A DNA stretch of 64,000 bases from Treponema denticola (GTDB lineage Bacteria > Spirochaetota > Spirochaetia > Treponematales > Treponemataceae), in NCBI RefSeq assembly GCF_024400535.1, contig NZ_CP038800.1, positions 2,232,001 through 2,296,000 on the forward strand, in the 5' to 3' direction. Under the pieces are notes generated by a model. The model saw only the letters and a program-made list of their open reading frames with translations. It had not been told where the DNA came from and did not search any database. Shown one piece after another: positions 31,091-40,666 of the stretch (within the stretch, counting starts at the first letter, position 1; each line of letters opens with the position of its first letter). The position numbers and the translations under genes are program-made.

Positions 31091-31654
31091 ATGATTAGAG
31101 GCGGAGATATAGCTAAGGGCACGGTTTTGCTCAATAAGGGAACTCCCTATTTAGTTGTTGAGAGGGAATTTGTCAACCCCGGAAAGGGTGCGGCCTTTGC
31201 CCGTGTTAAAATGAAAAATCTGAGAGACGGTTCTGTTTTGATGCAGACTATCAAAACAGCAGACACCGTTGAAGATGCGGTAGTAGATACACACAAGAGT
31301 CAGTATCAATACAAGGACGGCGACCAGTTTATGTTCATGGATACGGAGAGTTTTGAATCCATTTCCGTACCCGCCGAAACAATAGGCGACAAGGAACATT
31401 ATCTAAGAGAAGGCGATGAATACGATATTCTCATCTGGGAAAACGAACCTATCGATGTAAGGATTCCCACAAAGATGATTTTTATTGTAGAGCAAAGCGA
31501 AAACTATATAAAGGGAGATACCGTTTCGGGAGCAACAAAACCCATAGTTACCGAAACAGGTCTTGTAGTTCGTGTTCCCCTATTTATTAAACAGGGCGAA
31601 AAAATACTTGTAAACACCGAAACTAACGAATATCAGGAAAGAGTTAACAGCTAA
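31091..31654 (+). CDS. efp: Elongation factor P
   Basis: Relieves ribosome stalling at polyproline. 187 residues in three beta domains: KOW-like N-terminal domain, the central S1-like domain and the C-terminal domain ending VNTETNEYQERV. The tip loop NPGKGAAF carries Lys32, the residue modified (lysylation/rhamnosylation depending on lineage) in EF-P. GAGGTG ribosome site seven bases before the ATG. The nearby precursors with repeated prolines (SPTPPGVEP) would be natural clients, though that link is only a thought. Confidence 0.96.
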   Translation: MIRGGDIAKGTVLLNKGTPYLVVEREFVNPGKGAAFARVKMKNLRDGSVLMQTIKTADTVEDAVVDTHKSQYQYKDGDQFMFMDTESFESISVPAETIGDKEHYLREGDEYDILIWENEPIDVRIPTKMIFIVEQSENYIKGDTVSGATKPIVTETGLVVRVPLFIKQGEKILVNTETNEYQERVNS

Positions 31655-31669
31655 CCTTTACGGAAAAGG

Positions 31670-31702
31670 ACGGTAATTACGAGACTAAGCCATAATTACC
31701 GT
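31670..31702. terminator. Bidirectional terminator between efp and the small hypothetical gene
   Basis: ACGGTAATTA (31670-31679) and TAATTACCGT (31693-31702), ten perfect pairs with a 13-base loop, between two convergent genes. Confidence 0.75.
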
Positions 31703-31717
31703 CTTATTAAATGAAGC

Positions 31718-31930
31718 CTAAGCTACTACGGAAGCTGCTTCCGAAAGCTCGTGAATGTAGCCTGTGCGGATGCACATATCAAAAAGATCTTTTTCTATAA
31801 AATCTTCACTTACCTTTTGATAACCCTCTTTATCCATACAAATACGCAGGATGTATCCGGCATCGGTTTCTTGCAAAATAGAACAATATGAGGCATCGCC
31901 TTGAGTAGTTTTTATCGAATATAATTTCAT
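31718..31930 (-). CDS. Small conserved-looking hypothetical protein
   Basis: 70 residues starting MKLYSIKTTQGDASYC at 31930, with an excellent GGAGGG site five bases upstream. The open frame runs further to 32113, but that stretch overlaps the tatD-like gene on the other strand and lacks a ribosome site, so the short form is preferred. Soluble, acidic; contains ILRICMDKEGYQKVSED and ends in a hydrophobic SEAASVVA. No family recognised. Divergent from the tatD-like gene, whose ATG lies 57 bases away. Confidence 0.7.
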   Translation of the reverse strand: MKLYSIKTTQGDASYCSILQETDAGYILRICMDKEGYQKVSEDFIEKDLFDMCIRTGYIHELSEAASVVA

Positions 31931-31986
31931 ACTTTCCCTCCGTATAGTACTATTTTCGGTATACAAAATAATACCTTTAGGATATA

Positions 31987-32817
31987 ATGACTCCCATGTA
32001 TACCGATGCCCATGTTCATATTTTAGATACGATAGAAGAATTAAATTCTCAAAATATAGAAAATCCGATTTTAAAAACCTTTGACAAGGAGATATTTTTT
32101 TGTGCTTCTGCAAATGAGTCCGTCCGTTTTGAAATTCAAGAAAAAATATGCAGAGAAAATTCCGAGCATTTTATCCTTTCTTTCGGCATACACCCTCAAT
32201 GCCCGATAGAAGACGAAATACCATATTTAGAAAAACTTTTAACCGAAAAAAGAATAGCAGCCATTGGGGAATGCGGTTTTGACCTCTTTGACGAACATTA
32301 TAAAAGCACATTAGAAGCTCAAAAAAAAGTAGGGAAGACCCAACTGGCTTTTGCCCAAAAATCTAATCTCCCCATAGTTGTACACTGCCGAAAAGGAATG
32401 CACCTCATATTCGATGATGTAAAAACTCTAAACAAAATAAATGCGGTTATCTTCCACGGATGGGCAGGCTCCGTAACGGAAGCAAGGTCATTTCTAAAAA
32501 AAGGAGTAAATGCCTATTTTTGTATCGGTAAGGGTTTGCTCCGAGGGCAAAAAGCCCAGCTTGAAACGGCGGCAAATTTAGAAAAGGATAGAATCTTAAC
32601 CGAAACCGACGCCCCATACATGAGTCTAAAAGAAGAAAAATTTTCACTTCCCACAGATATAAAAAAAGTGTTTTCGGTTTTTGCAAAATTAAGGTCACAA
32701 ACCGAGGGACTTTCAAACTATGATGAAAAAACTTATAAAAATTATCTGGAAGAATTAAAAGATTCAATCTTTGAAAATTTTAAAAAAGCATATAATATCA
32801 ATTTTGACGGCAATTGA
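31987..32817 (+). CDS. TatD-family metal-dependent hydrolase
   Basis: 276 residues with the TatD pattern: YTDAHVHI (first His pair), AAIGECGFDLF (Glu ligand), VVHCRKG (His), IFHGWAG (His) and the final Asp in TETDAPYM. The family are metal-dependent DNases/phosphoesterases linked to DNA repair and tRNA or D-aminoacyl quality control. An AGGA site lies six bases before the ATG. The next gene overlaps its end only if a TTG start is used; with the ATG at 32850 the gap is 32 bases. Confidence 0.85.
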   Translation: MTPMYTDAHVHILDTIEELNSQNIENPILKTFDKEIFFCASANESVRFEIQEKICRENSEHFILSFGIHPQCPIEDEIPYLEKLLTEKRIAAIGECGFDLFDEHYKSTLEAQKKVGKTQLAFAQKSNLPIVVHCRKGMHLIFDDVKTLNKINAVIFHGWAGSVTEARSFLKKGVNAYFCIGKGLLRGQKAQLETAANLEKDRILTETDAPYMSLKEEKFSLPTDIKKVFSVFAKLRSQTEGLSNYDEKTYKNYLEELKDSIFENFKKAYNINFDGN

Positions 32818-32849
32818 TTTTTTTTTCATCTTATTTTAAAATAAACCTT

Positions 32850-33647
32850 ATGAAACAATTTATAAGAATTTTTATGGGCGGAGATGTTTGCGGCAACTTA
32901 GGTCTTGAAACCTTACAAAAACATTTGCCCTTGATAATAAAAAAAGGAAAAATAGATTTTTGTGTGGTAAACGGAGAAAACACAGCCCACGGTGTAGGAA
33001 TAAAAGACGATCAAACGGAAGCCTTTTTTAATGCAGGAGTTGATGTTATAACCGGCGGAAATCATACTCTGGAAAGGTTTGAAATCCGTATGAATTTCGG
33101 CAAGGACAAAAGGGTTTTACGGCCTCATAATTTTCCATTTGCTCAAGGTTCGGGGCTCGCCCTTATCGAAAAAAACGGAATCAAATACAGCGTAATAAAT
33201 CTTCAAGGAAGGGAAAACATGAGGGCTATCGACTGTCCATTCCAGTCCATTGATTTTCTTTTCTCTTCGCAAAATGAAAATAATTTATCCGAGTCAATTA
33301 ACATCATAGACTTTCATGCGGAATCCACAATGGAAAAAGAAGCTTTGGCCTTCTACGTTGATGGCAGGGTATCTGTTTTTGCAGGAACTCATACCCATAC
33401 CCAAACGGCAGATGAAAGAATCTTACCGAACGGCACGGCCTATATTACCGACCTTGGAATGATAGGAGCCAAAGAGTCCGTAATAGGAGGAAGTCCTTTT
33501 ATCGCCATCACAAGAACAAAGAGTCAGGTACCTCAGCGTGTAGAAGTGCTTGAAGACGGAGTTGCAATATTTTGCGGTTTAGTTGCAGAGATAGACAGCG
33601 AAACAAAAAAAGCCGTTTCGGTAAAAAGAATTCAAATCAGCTCTTAG
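32850..33647 (+). CDS. YmdB-family metallophosphoesterase
   Basis: 265 residues from the ATG at 32850. Metallophosphoesterase motifs: IFMGGDVCG (GD), CVVNGENTAHG (GEN), TGGNHTLE (GNH), IDFHAESTMEKEALAFYVDG and AGTHTHTQTADER. These are those of the YmdB/TIGR00282 family, cyclic-nucleotide phosphodiesterases implicated in cell-differentiation choices in Bacillus. Follows tatD on the same strand, probably one transcript. The earlier TTG (32814) would add twelve unlikely residues. Confidence 0.88.
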   Translation: MKQFIRIFMGGDVCGNLGLETLQKHLPLIIKKGKIDFCVVNGENTAHGVGIKDDQTEAFFNAGVDVITGGNHTLERFEIRMNFGKDKRVLRPHNFPFAQGSGLALIEKNGIKYSVINLQGRENMRAIDCPFQSIDFLFSSQNENNLSESINIIDFHAESTMEKEALAFYVDGRVSVFAGTHTHTQTADERILPNGTAYITDLGMIGAKESVIGGSPFIAITRTKSQVPQRVEVLEDGVAIFCGLVAEIDSETKKAVSVKRIQISS

Positions 33648-33683
33648 AAGCATCATAGATCGATTAAACAAATGCTAAAACTT

Positions 33684-36600
33684 TTAAAAATCTACCTTTC
33701 CTGAAATTCCTGCATTTACGTTGAGCAAAAAAGAATTCGATGTTGTAGAAGCCCCTTCCAATTCTGCAAATATTTTTACTTCACCATGTTCCCCTATTTT
33801 TGTAGACTGAGAATGTTTAAATGAAAGCTTATACATAAGCCTTCCTATATCTTTGCTCTGTGAAAATTCTAATGATAATCGCTCTTCTCGTTTATCCAGT
33901 AATGGTATTTTTGAAAAGCTTTCTATAATCAGACGGGGAAGAGAGCGGCCGCCTCTATACAAAAATATAAAACTGAATTTTTCTTTCCATTCGTCTGTAA
34001 TAAACTTTCCTGTACCTGTTTTTGCAGCAGTATATAAGAATTCATTTTCAAATCCAAGTTTATCATTTAAAGTAAAGAAAAAATAAAGGCTGTGGATAGA
34101 ATTAAATCTAAATTTAAAATAATTCTCACCGAATGAAAAACCGAATTTATAAAGTCTGTTTAATTCATCTTGGTCATAAAATTTAAACCAATCGAAATGA
34201 CCATATTTACCTGAAATATTTAAGCCGGTATACTTAAATAGAAAGTCAATACCATAAATATTTACCGGAGTATTTATTTGTGATGATTGAACTAATCTGG
34301 ATAAAGACATTCCTAATTCCAAAGGGATGTATAAATCTTTAATAGAACCGCTTATTAATCGAGAAAAATTAAAGCCGTAGGAATTTAGAAAAAAATATGA
34401 CAAATTTTTATTTGAAGTTTGGATTTGAGAGTTTATTTTTTGATCAAACATATCATAAAAAAAAGGCTTGGAAAAAAGCCAATACTGCGAACCCATACCT
34501 AAAAATAATGAATTCAAATCTGCAGCATAAGATACTTGTTTTTCAGCTTCAGTTCCCCGTTTTTCTTTTGTTATCTTCCTTTTAATAATTGGAGAGAAAA
34601 ACATGCCGCCTGTGTTAAAAGGTATTGAAATCTCAAAACCTGTTTCGTCTATGGAATGTTTTGTTATTTTATTTTTAAAATTTGTCTTTGAAAAAGCTTC
34701 AAAGTTAAGCCCCGTTAATCTTATTCCGGTATCTTCTTTACTATTAGGGAAATAATTAAGTAAAAAACTTATACCCCCGTTTCTATCTTCAGCATTTTTT
34801 TCCCCTTTGGAATACATGTCGACTAAACTCTTTGTCCATACCGAAGGATAAGAATGTCCTGAAGGATCAAAAACAGTTTTATATTTTTGATTTATAAAAA
34901 AATTAAGATGTGTATATATAAGACCAAAGTCAGCAGCAGGAATGATAGGGGAAAGTAATACATTTATTTTTTGCGAAGTATATTCTTTATTATAGTCGAT
35001 AGAAGTCAAATAATTAATATCAACATACTTTTGAAATATAAGCTTAGACTCTCTTCTTAGAATTTTATCATAACGGTTTACAAAAAAATCTTCCGCTGCC
35101 GTAAAAAAATAAACAGGTATTATAATGGAATGACCGTAACTTTCAATAATTTTCGAAGAAGTATTATAAGTCAAAAAATTATTTTTTAAAGATAATGAAC
35201 CTGCAAGCTTTATTTTCCATATATCTAAAGAAGCTTTTGTCCTTATATTAATATTTGCAGTATTTGTTCCAGCCTCAAAATTTTCTTCAAAATAAAAAGA
35301 AGGGTTTGAAATTATAGGTACATCATTTTTAAAAAAAAGATTCCCCATTAGAGCATAATTAAAATAAGATTTATTTTTAAAAGAATAAGTTTGTTCTCCC
35401 GGTTTTTTATTCCTATCAGTTTCAGCTTCAAAGCCTAATACGGATCCGGTTTTTATATTTTTATTTTTATAGTCTATTCCTCCCGATAGTTTATAGACAT
35501 CTATCGGATTTGTTTTCTGTTTTGTAATTTCCCAATCTCCTGAACCCGCAAAAAAGGTTTCTAAACCATTAAGAGGATACCAACGGGCGCCTGCTGCAAA
35601 CCGAATTAAGCCTGAATCAGAATAAATGAGTCCCTCCTTCCATTGAATCTCTATAATATCATTTGAAAGAATGGGTTCATAAATCGTTAAAATATGACTT
35701 GACTCATTATATTCAAAATTAAATATTCTTATTTTATTCTTAAAAACACGGATGCTTCCCGGAATGGATGCATCAGGTAAAACAAAATCAGGAGAAGGCG
35801 TATAAGTTTTACATAATATTTTGAAATTTAAATTAGATTCATCCAAATTATTGGGGAGATATATTTTATAATCAGTTTTAAGGAATGGAAACATTTGTTC
35901 AGGATTACTAAAGTCATAATATTTATTTGATTGTAAAACCTGAATAAATTTCAGTTTTTGAAAATCACTCAAAAAATTATCCGTCATTTCTATGCTCGCC
36001 GTAAAATCCGGGCTCTCATTTTGATTATTTATATCAATAATTACCGAAGAAAAATCAGTCCCTGTTTGAGCTATTTTATATCGTGAGGCAATTTCAAATG
36101 GTGAAAATTTTTTCTCTTTTAAAATCAAACAATCTTTTCCAAAAATATTTTTTTTATATGACTCTATTGTCAAGTGGTTATTAATAAAATCAACTATTTC
36201 AGTCGCGGCAGGAATTGGACTTAATACAGAAAAATAATCTTTAATCTCACCCAAATATTTATTTGCAATATTATTCGAATCGGAAGGATGGGACTCTAAA
36301 TCAAAATAATTTATAGCAACTCCTTCAGGATAAGATTTTTTTAAAGATAAAACTTTTAAACGAACATCTACTGAAAACTCATCTTGACTTAAAGAACGCC
36401 ATTGAGCTCCTTTATAATCTTTTACAAAAACAAAAATCTGTGATCCATATAATCTTTCTACCGGAATATAAAAATGGCAAGCCTTTTGCCACGCATTGAT
36501 GGAAATTTTATTTTCTACTACTTCGGTATTGCCGTAGTATATTTTAGAGTTATACTCGGAGCTTTCATATCTCAAGACCGTATCGGCTTGCCAATTTTTC

Positions 36601-37100
36601 CCTGCAAAAACACCCATAATACCGGGGCTTATGAACTTACCGCCGCCTGTATTTATATATCCGTAATTAAGAGGGAATTTTATATTACTGTTACCCGCGC
36701 GTATATGTTTTATAGGAGATTCGTCTTTTCCTAAATATCCAAAAGCCAATGAGCTTTTAGTATAATCATCTTTATAAAGAGTTTCAAAATAAAAGCTTTT
36801 ATTCAGTAAAAGCCACAAAGATAAATTTGCTTTTTGCTTAAAAACACCTTGAAAAGAATTCACCTTTACATAAGAATTAAAGAATTCAAAAGATGAAAGG
36901 CCTAAAAATTCTACATCCCAAAAACCATCCAAAAACAGAATGGTGTTTTCCTTATCGAAATTTTTAAAGTATTGCCCAGCCTTATTTTCACCGGTCCTAT
37001 TTTTTATTAAATTAATTCCATAATCTAAATTTTTAACTTCATCTGCAAAAGAAGGTATAAAACTAAAAAAAATAAACACCATCAAAATTATTTTTTTCAT
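33684..37100 (-). CDS. Large secreted, outer-membrane-type protein (hypothetical)
   Basis: 1138 residues. Signal peptide MKKIILMVFIFFSFIPSFA with Ala cleavage, then alternating hydrophobic strand patterns throughout, especially after residue 480, and a last residue Phe preceded by a strand (LLNVNAGISGKVDF). This fits a large beta-barrel outer-membrane protein. The first 400 residues look like a carbohydrate- or protein-binding beta domain (IYYGNTEVVENKISINAW, SQDEFSVDVRLKVL). No known family recognised. It overlaps dinB by four bases and ends the five-gene operon, which is an odd neighbour for a polymerase. Confidence 0.75.
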   Translation of the reverse strand: MKKIILMVFIFFSFIPSFADEVKNLDYGINLIKNRTGENKAGQYFKNFDKENTILFLDGFWDVEFLGLSSFEFFNSYVKVNSFQGVFKQKANLSLWLLLNKSFYFETLYKDDYTKSSLAFGYLGKDESPIKHIRAGNSNIKFPLNYGYINTGGGKFISPGIMGVFAGKNWQADTVLRYESSEYNSKIYYGNTEVVENKISINAWQKACHFYIPVERLYGSQIFVFVKDYKGAQWRSLSQDEFSVDVRLKVLSLKKSYPEGVAINYFDLESHPSDSNNIANKYLGEIKDYFSVLSPIPAATEIVDFINNHLTIESYKKNIFGKDCLILKEKKFSPFEIASRYKIAQTGTDFSSVIIDINNQNESPDFTASIEMTDNFLSDFQKLKFIQVLQSNKYYDFSNPEQMFPFLKTDYKIYLPNNLDESNLNFKILCKTYTPSPDFVLPDASIPGSIRVFKNKIRIFNFEYNESSHILTIYEPILSNDIIEIQWKEGLIYSDSGLIRFAAGARWYPLNGLETFFAGSGDWEITKQKTNPIDVYKLSGGIDYKNKNIKTGSVLGFEAETDRNKKPGEQTYSFKNKSYFNYALMGNLFFKNDVPIISNPSFYFEENFEAGTNTANINIRTKASLDIWKIKLAGSLSLKNNFLTYNTSSKIIESYGHSIIIPVYFFTAAEDFFVNRYDKILRRESKLIFQKYVDINYLTSIDYNKEYTSQKINVLLSPIIPAADFGLIYTHLNFFINQKYKTVFDPSGHSYPSVWTKSLVDMYSKGEKNAEDRNGGISFLLNYFPNSKEDTGIRLTGLNFEAFSKTNFKNKITKHSIDETGFEISIPFNTGGMFFSPIIKRKITKEKRGTEAEKQVSYAADLNSLFLGMGSQYWLFSKPFFYDMFDQKINSQIQTSNKNLSYFFLNSYGFNFSRLISGSIKDLYIPLELGMSLSRLVQSSQINTPVNIYGIDFLFKYTGLNISGKYGHFDWFKFYDQDELNRLYKFGFSFGENYFKFRFNSIHSLYFFFTLNDKLGFENEFLYTAAKTGTGKFITDEWKEKFSFIFLYRGGRSLPRLIIESFSKIPLLDKREERLSLEFSQSKDIGRLMYKLSFKHSQSTKIGEHGEVKIFAELEGASTTSNSFLLNVNAGISGKVDF

Positions 37101-38284
37101 TTATTATTCTCCTCATCTTTTTTAAAAAGGCGGGCAGGTTTTAAAATATTTTTCCCTTCTTTTTTTGTAAGCTGATACATAGCTTCTTCTATTTTTCTTT
37201 TTTTTATATTTTTCTCGCTATAAAACAATTCGGCTTGCGCTTCAGGAGCATCAGACTCAACATTCATAATGCACAAGCCCAGCAGCCTTATTGGTGTTTT
37301 ATTATCGAATTTTTTATAAAAAAGTTCTTTAGCCCGCTCAAATAAATCCTGAGTATCATTAACAACTTCTCCCGTCGATTGAACTGAAACAGTAGTAAAA
37401 TCATTATAGCGTATTTTCACTGAAACGGTTTTCCCTTTTACCTTCTCATCAAATATCCTATACATAAGTTCAGATGCAAGATAAAACATAACATCATCTA
37501 TATCAGCATGAGAAAATAAATCATGTTCAAAGGTTCGTTCCGTACTTATCGAATGAGACTTAACATCATCACTAAAAACATCATAAAGCTCTCCCCGTAC
37601 GGCCTGAAATAAAAAGCTGCCGGATGCATTCCCTAAAATGCTCTGCAAAAGATGTTCACTCGAATTAAGAATTTTTGCAACGGTAGTTAGTCCTGCAGAT
37701 ATAAGCCTTTCTCTGGTCTTCCCTCCTACTCCCCATACATCCTTTAATGAAAGGCTTTTCATAAAATCGATTTCAGCACCGGCGGGCACAATAAAAAGAC
37801 CGTCAGGCTTTGAGCGCCCTGAAGCAATCTTTGCAATATATTTTGTTTGAGCACATCCAATCGAAACGGTTAAACCGGTTTTCTCTTTTACAGTTTTTTT
37901 TAAAAGCAAGGCTGAATCTTTAGGCTCGCCCAATATTTTTTCCATACCGGTCATATTTAAAAAAGCTTCGTCCACGGAAATTTGTTTTATTTCGGGAGTA
38001 AAATCTTTAAAAATAGCCATCACCTCTTTTGACTTCTCATGATAACGTCCCATCCTGCCTCTTAGAAAAATACCCGAAGGACAAAGCTTCTTTGCTTGTA
38101 AAATAGGCATTGCGGAATGTACTCCGAATTGACGTGCTTCATAAGAACAAGTGGATACAACACCTCTTTCCGACTGACCTCCTACAATTACAGGTTTACC
38201 CCGGTATTCCGGATTGTCAAGCTGTTCAACTGAAGCAAAAAAAGCATCTATGTCAACATGAAAGAATACTTTTTCCTTATCCAT
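37097..38284 (-). CDS. dinB: DNA polymerase IV (Y-family)
   Basis: 395 residues. Palm motifs FFHVDIDAFFASVEQ and QISVDEAFLNMTG hold the metal-binding Asp/Glu. The helix-hairpin-helix region reads SLKDVWGVGGKTRERLISAG, and the little-finger domain contains RTFEHDLF. Lesion bypass polymerase. It lies inside an envelope-type operon: one base after the polytopic membrane gene and overlapping the outer-membrane gene. No LexA box was noticed upstream, fitting transcription from the operon promoter. Confidence 0.95.
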   Translation of the reverse strand: MDKEKVFFHVDIDAFFASVEQLDNPEYRGKPVIVGGQSERGVVSTCSYEARQFGVHSAMPILQAKKLCPSGIFLRGRMGRYHEKSKEVMAIFKDFTPEIKQISVDEAFLNMTGMEKILGEPKDSALLLKKTVKEKTGLTVSIGCAQTKYIAKIASGRSKPDGLFIVPAGAEIDFMKSLSLKDVWGVGGKTRERLISAGLTTVAKILNSSEHLLQSILGNASGSFLFQAVRGELYDVFSDDVKSHSISTERTFEHDLFSHADIDDVMFYLASELMYRIFDEKVKGKTVSVKIRYNDFTTVSVQSTGEVVNDTQDLFERAKELFYKKFDNKTPIRLLGLCIMNVESDAPEAQAELFYSEKNIKKRKIEEAMYQLTKKEGKNILKPARLFKKDEENNK

Positions 38285-38285
38285 T

Positions 38286-40235
38286 TTAAATCTCCGTATC
38301 GGGCAATAAATTAAATTCTTTTATTACATGAAAAATCAGCTTCTTATTTTTTAAATTTTCATTGGAAAGTGTAAAATTAGAAATTAAAGGATTGTCATAA
38401 AACCAAGCAAGAACTTTTACTTTTAAAACAGAATTTTTTTCTCCTGAAAATCTTATCGAAAAGGGTTCACTTAAATCAAGACCGGAAACAAATTCGGCAC
38501 TTTTACCTTCATTAAGCTTTTTAAATTCCATATTAGCCTCATAAACAGGAAAACCGTCATCTCTGGTCATAATAACTTTTATAATGGCAGCTTTAATAAG
38601 CGGTTTTATATTTATTTCGCTTATAACTCTTTCAAGGTAATTTTTAGATACTGCTTGTATACTTAAAAAATCATCAGCTGTAATGGAGGATAGCTCAGGT
38701 AATTCTTTATCTGCATCTAAATTTTTCTGGTCTGTTTTTATACTGGAAAGAATCGAAATATACTTTTTACCGTCTTCGATGTTATATGTAACAAATTCGG
38801 TCTTATCCGATACCTTTAAAAAAGAGGGATAAATTAAAACAACTGCAATTGATAATATTAAAAAAAAGAGCGGTATGCTTGTAATTATTTTTGAAAGGTG
38901 TTTTATATTAGGATGCTCTTTCTTGAGCTGCATAAAAAATTTTACAAACATTAAACTATAAGGAAGAATAAAAATTGCTGCTAAACCATTGTTGGAATAA
39001 AACAAAACATTAATAATATTATCTTTAATAAACAAAATATCATAAAAATAATATGCAAACAATATAATATTTAAAATAAAAAATATAAGCTGGGAATATA
39101 ATTTTTCAAAATGATATGAGATAAAAGATAAAACATAGATTTCCAAAAGCATAATTGCTAATGATAAATTAACTCCGGAAAAAATAAATATATTAAAAAA
39201 GCAAACGATGCTTGCTAAATATCCGTAAATAAAAGCATTATTCGGTAATTTTAAGTATCTGTTTATATATATAAACGAAGAACTTATCAATGCTGCAAAT
39301 AAAAATTTGATAATAATTGCTATAATAGGCAAAAAGTTAATAGATTCTTTAAATCCGAATTTAAGATAAAATAAAAACAAGCTTACATATTCACCTAAAT
39401 AAAGAGCAAACATATTGATTATAAAAAATAGAATCGGAACTTTCCAAAGCAATAAAAGATCGCTAATATTTTTTTCTCGTCTTTTTCCAGATAAAAAACT
39501 AAATAAGAAAATATAAAATAAAGTCGATAATGTAATTATCAGTATTAAAATAACCAAGTTTTTTTCACTTATAATTTTAAGGCCGAATATTTCTTTTATA
39601 TTATAATGTTTATCCCATTGAGATGAAATACCATTGGAATAGATGCTTATTAAAGAAAGGAGAGATGGACGTATATCAGCATTTGAAGACAGTTTTATTG
39701 CAGGAATATCTTTTTCCAAATATTCAGCCAATATATCATCATTTATTATTCCAAGCCGATATAAAATAATATTATTATATTTTAAATTAAAAGGTATATT
39801 TTGTTTTTTTAAAGCAAAATGAATATCCTCAATCATCCATGGAGGAGATGTTTTATTTGCAGCTCCGGGAGTTAAAATAACTTTATCAGATGGCCCATCG
39901 GATAATATAAAAACAACTGAGGATTTGCTCTGAGCTATCATTGAAATAATTTTCTGAGTATTTTGATGTTTTTTTATACCGACAGTTTCCGGCAAGTCCG
40001 GCGTATCATTATCGGTAATTATAATTATAACACGCAGCTTAAGTATTTCGTGTTCAAGCTTTTTTGCAAAATCTTCCAAAAGTTTTGTAGAGGAAGTAGC
40101 TTCATTATTATGCGTACGCGAAGCGGTAAATACAATTACATCCTCAGTATTAGGCCCTATTTCATACACAATATTTTCCGCATAAGATTTTAAGAAGAGA
40201 AAAAAAACTAAAACTAAAATAAGTTTGTTTTTCAA
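38286..40235 (-). CDS. Polytopic membrane protein with N-terminal exported domain (hypothetical)
   Basis: 649 residues. Signal peptide (LILVLVFFLFLKSYA), a soluble part of about 200 residues (DVIVFTASRTHNNEATSSTK, VVFILSDGPSDK) that resembles the architecture of membrane M28-peptidase-like or GAA1-like proteins, then about eight to nine membrane helices (LVILILIITLSTLFYIFLFS onwards) and a final soluble region of about 150 residues. The zinc ligands of an M28 peptidase were not evident. Middle gene of the envelope operon. Function unknown. Confidence 0.7.
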   Translation of the reverse strand: MKNKLILVLVFFLFLKSYAENIVYEIGPNTEDVIVFTASRTHNNEATSSTKLLEDFAKKLEHEILKLRVIIIITDNDTPDLPETVGIKKHQNTQKIISMIAQSKSSVVFILSDGPSDKVILTPGAANKTSPPWMIEDIHFALKKQNIPFNLKYNNIILYRLGIINDDILAEYLEKDIPAIKLSSNADIRPSLLSLISIYSNGISSQWDKHYNIKEIFGLKIISEKNLVILILIITLSTLFYIFLFSFLSGKRREKNISDLLLLWKVPILFFIINMFALYLGEYVSLFLFYLKFGFKESINFLPIIAIIIKFLFAALISSSFIYINRYLKLPNNAFIYGYLASIVCFFNIFIFSGVNLSLAIMLLEIYVLSFISYHFEKLYSQLIFFILNIILFAYYFYDILFIKDNIINVLFYSNNGLAAIFILPYSLMFVKFFMQLKKEHPNIKHLSKIITSIPLFFLILSIAVVLIYPSFLKVSDKTEFVTYNIEDGKKYISILSSIKTDQKNLDADKELPELSSITADDFLSIQAVSKNYLERVISEINIKPLIKAAIIKVIMTRDDGFPVYEANMEFKKLNEGKSAEFVSGLDLSEPFSIRFSGEKNSVLKVKVLAWFYDNPLISNFTLSNENLKNKKLIFHVIKEFNLLPDTEI

Positions 40236-40246
40236 TTTATTATTCC

Positions 40247-40663
40247 TTATACATTTAAATCTTTTTCGGATAAAATTGCACCCGTTTTAAACCAAGCTTC
40301 TATTTTTCTATAGGAGTTGTTTATTCTTCTTATAATTGCATTTGCTTCTTTTTGTTTTTTTTGCTGAGTTTCCAAATCAGGATGGTATTTTTTGATTAAA
40401 TGCTTCCATGCTTTTTTACACTCATCTAGCGGCACCCCCGGTAAAACATTTAAAACGGCAAAGTCTTCTATCAATTCTGGAGGAACAGGAATGCGCTTTA
40501 CGGATTTATCTATCTTAGGAGGCGGTCTTCTTTCTATCCTGCCGCCTATTGTGCGATAACGGCCTCCTGTCCTTTGGGCGGCAGCTTCAAAAGGGTCTTC
40601 ATCAGATGAAAGAGCATCCCGTAAAAATCCGCCAAGTCCATCATAATAATTTTTTTTGCTCAT
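40247..40663 (-). CDS. Small J-domain (DnaJ-like) protein
   Basis: 138 residues. The C-terminal half is a J domain: VLPGVPLDECKKAWKHLIKKYHPDLE with the His-Pro-Asp triad, followed by the last helix RRINNSYRKIEAWF. The N-terminal part is disordered, Gly/Arg/Pro-rich (RTGGRYRTIGGRIERRPPPK). No zinc-finger or substrate-binding domain, so it probably recruits DnaK to a specific partner, perhaps one of the envelope proteins encoded with it. Three bases separate it from the NeuB-like gene. Confidence 0.82.
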   Translation of the reverse strand: MSKKNYYDGLGGFLRDALSSDEDPFEAAAQRTGGRYRTIGGRIERRPPPKIDKSVKRIPVPPELIEDFAVLNVLPGVPLDECKKAWKHLIKKYHPDLETQQKKQKEANAIIRRINNSYRKIEAWFKTGAILSEKDLNV

Positions 40664-40666
40664 CTT

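Noticed and set aside
31931-32113. N-terminal extension of the small hypothetical protein
   Set aside because: The extension overlaps tatD antisense and lacks a ribosome site, while the ATG at 31930 has an excellent one.
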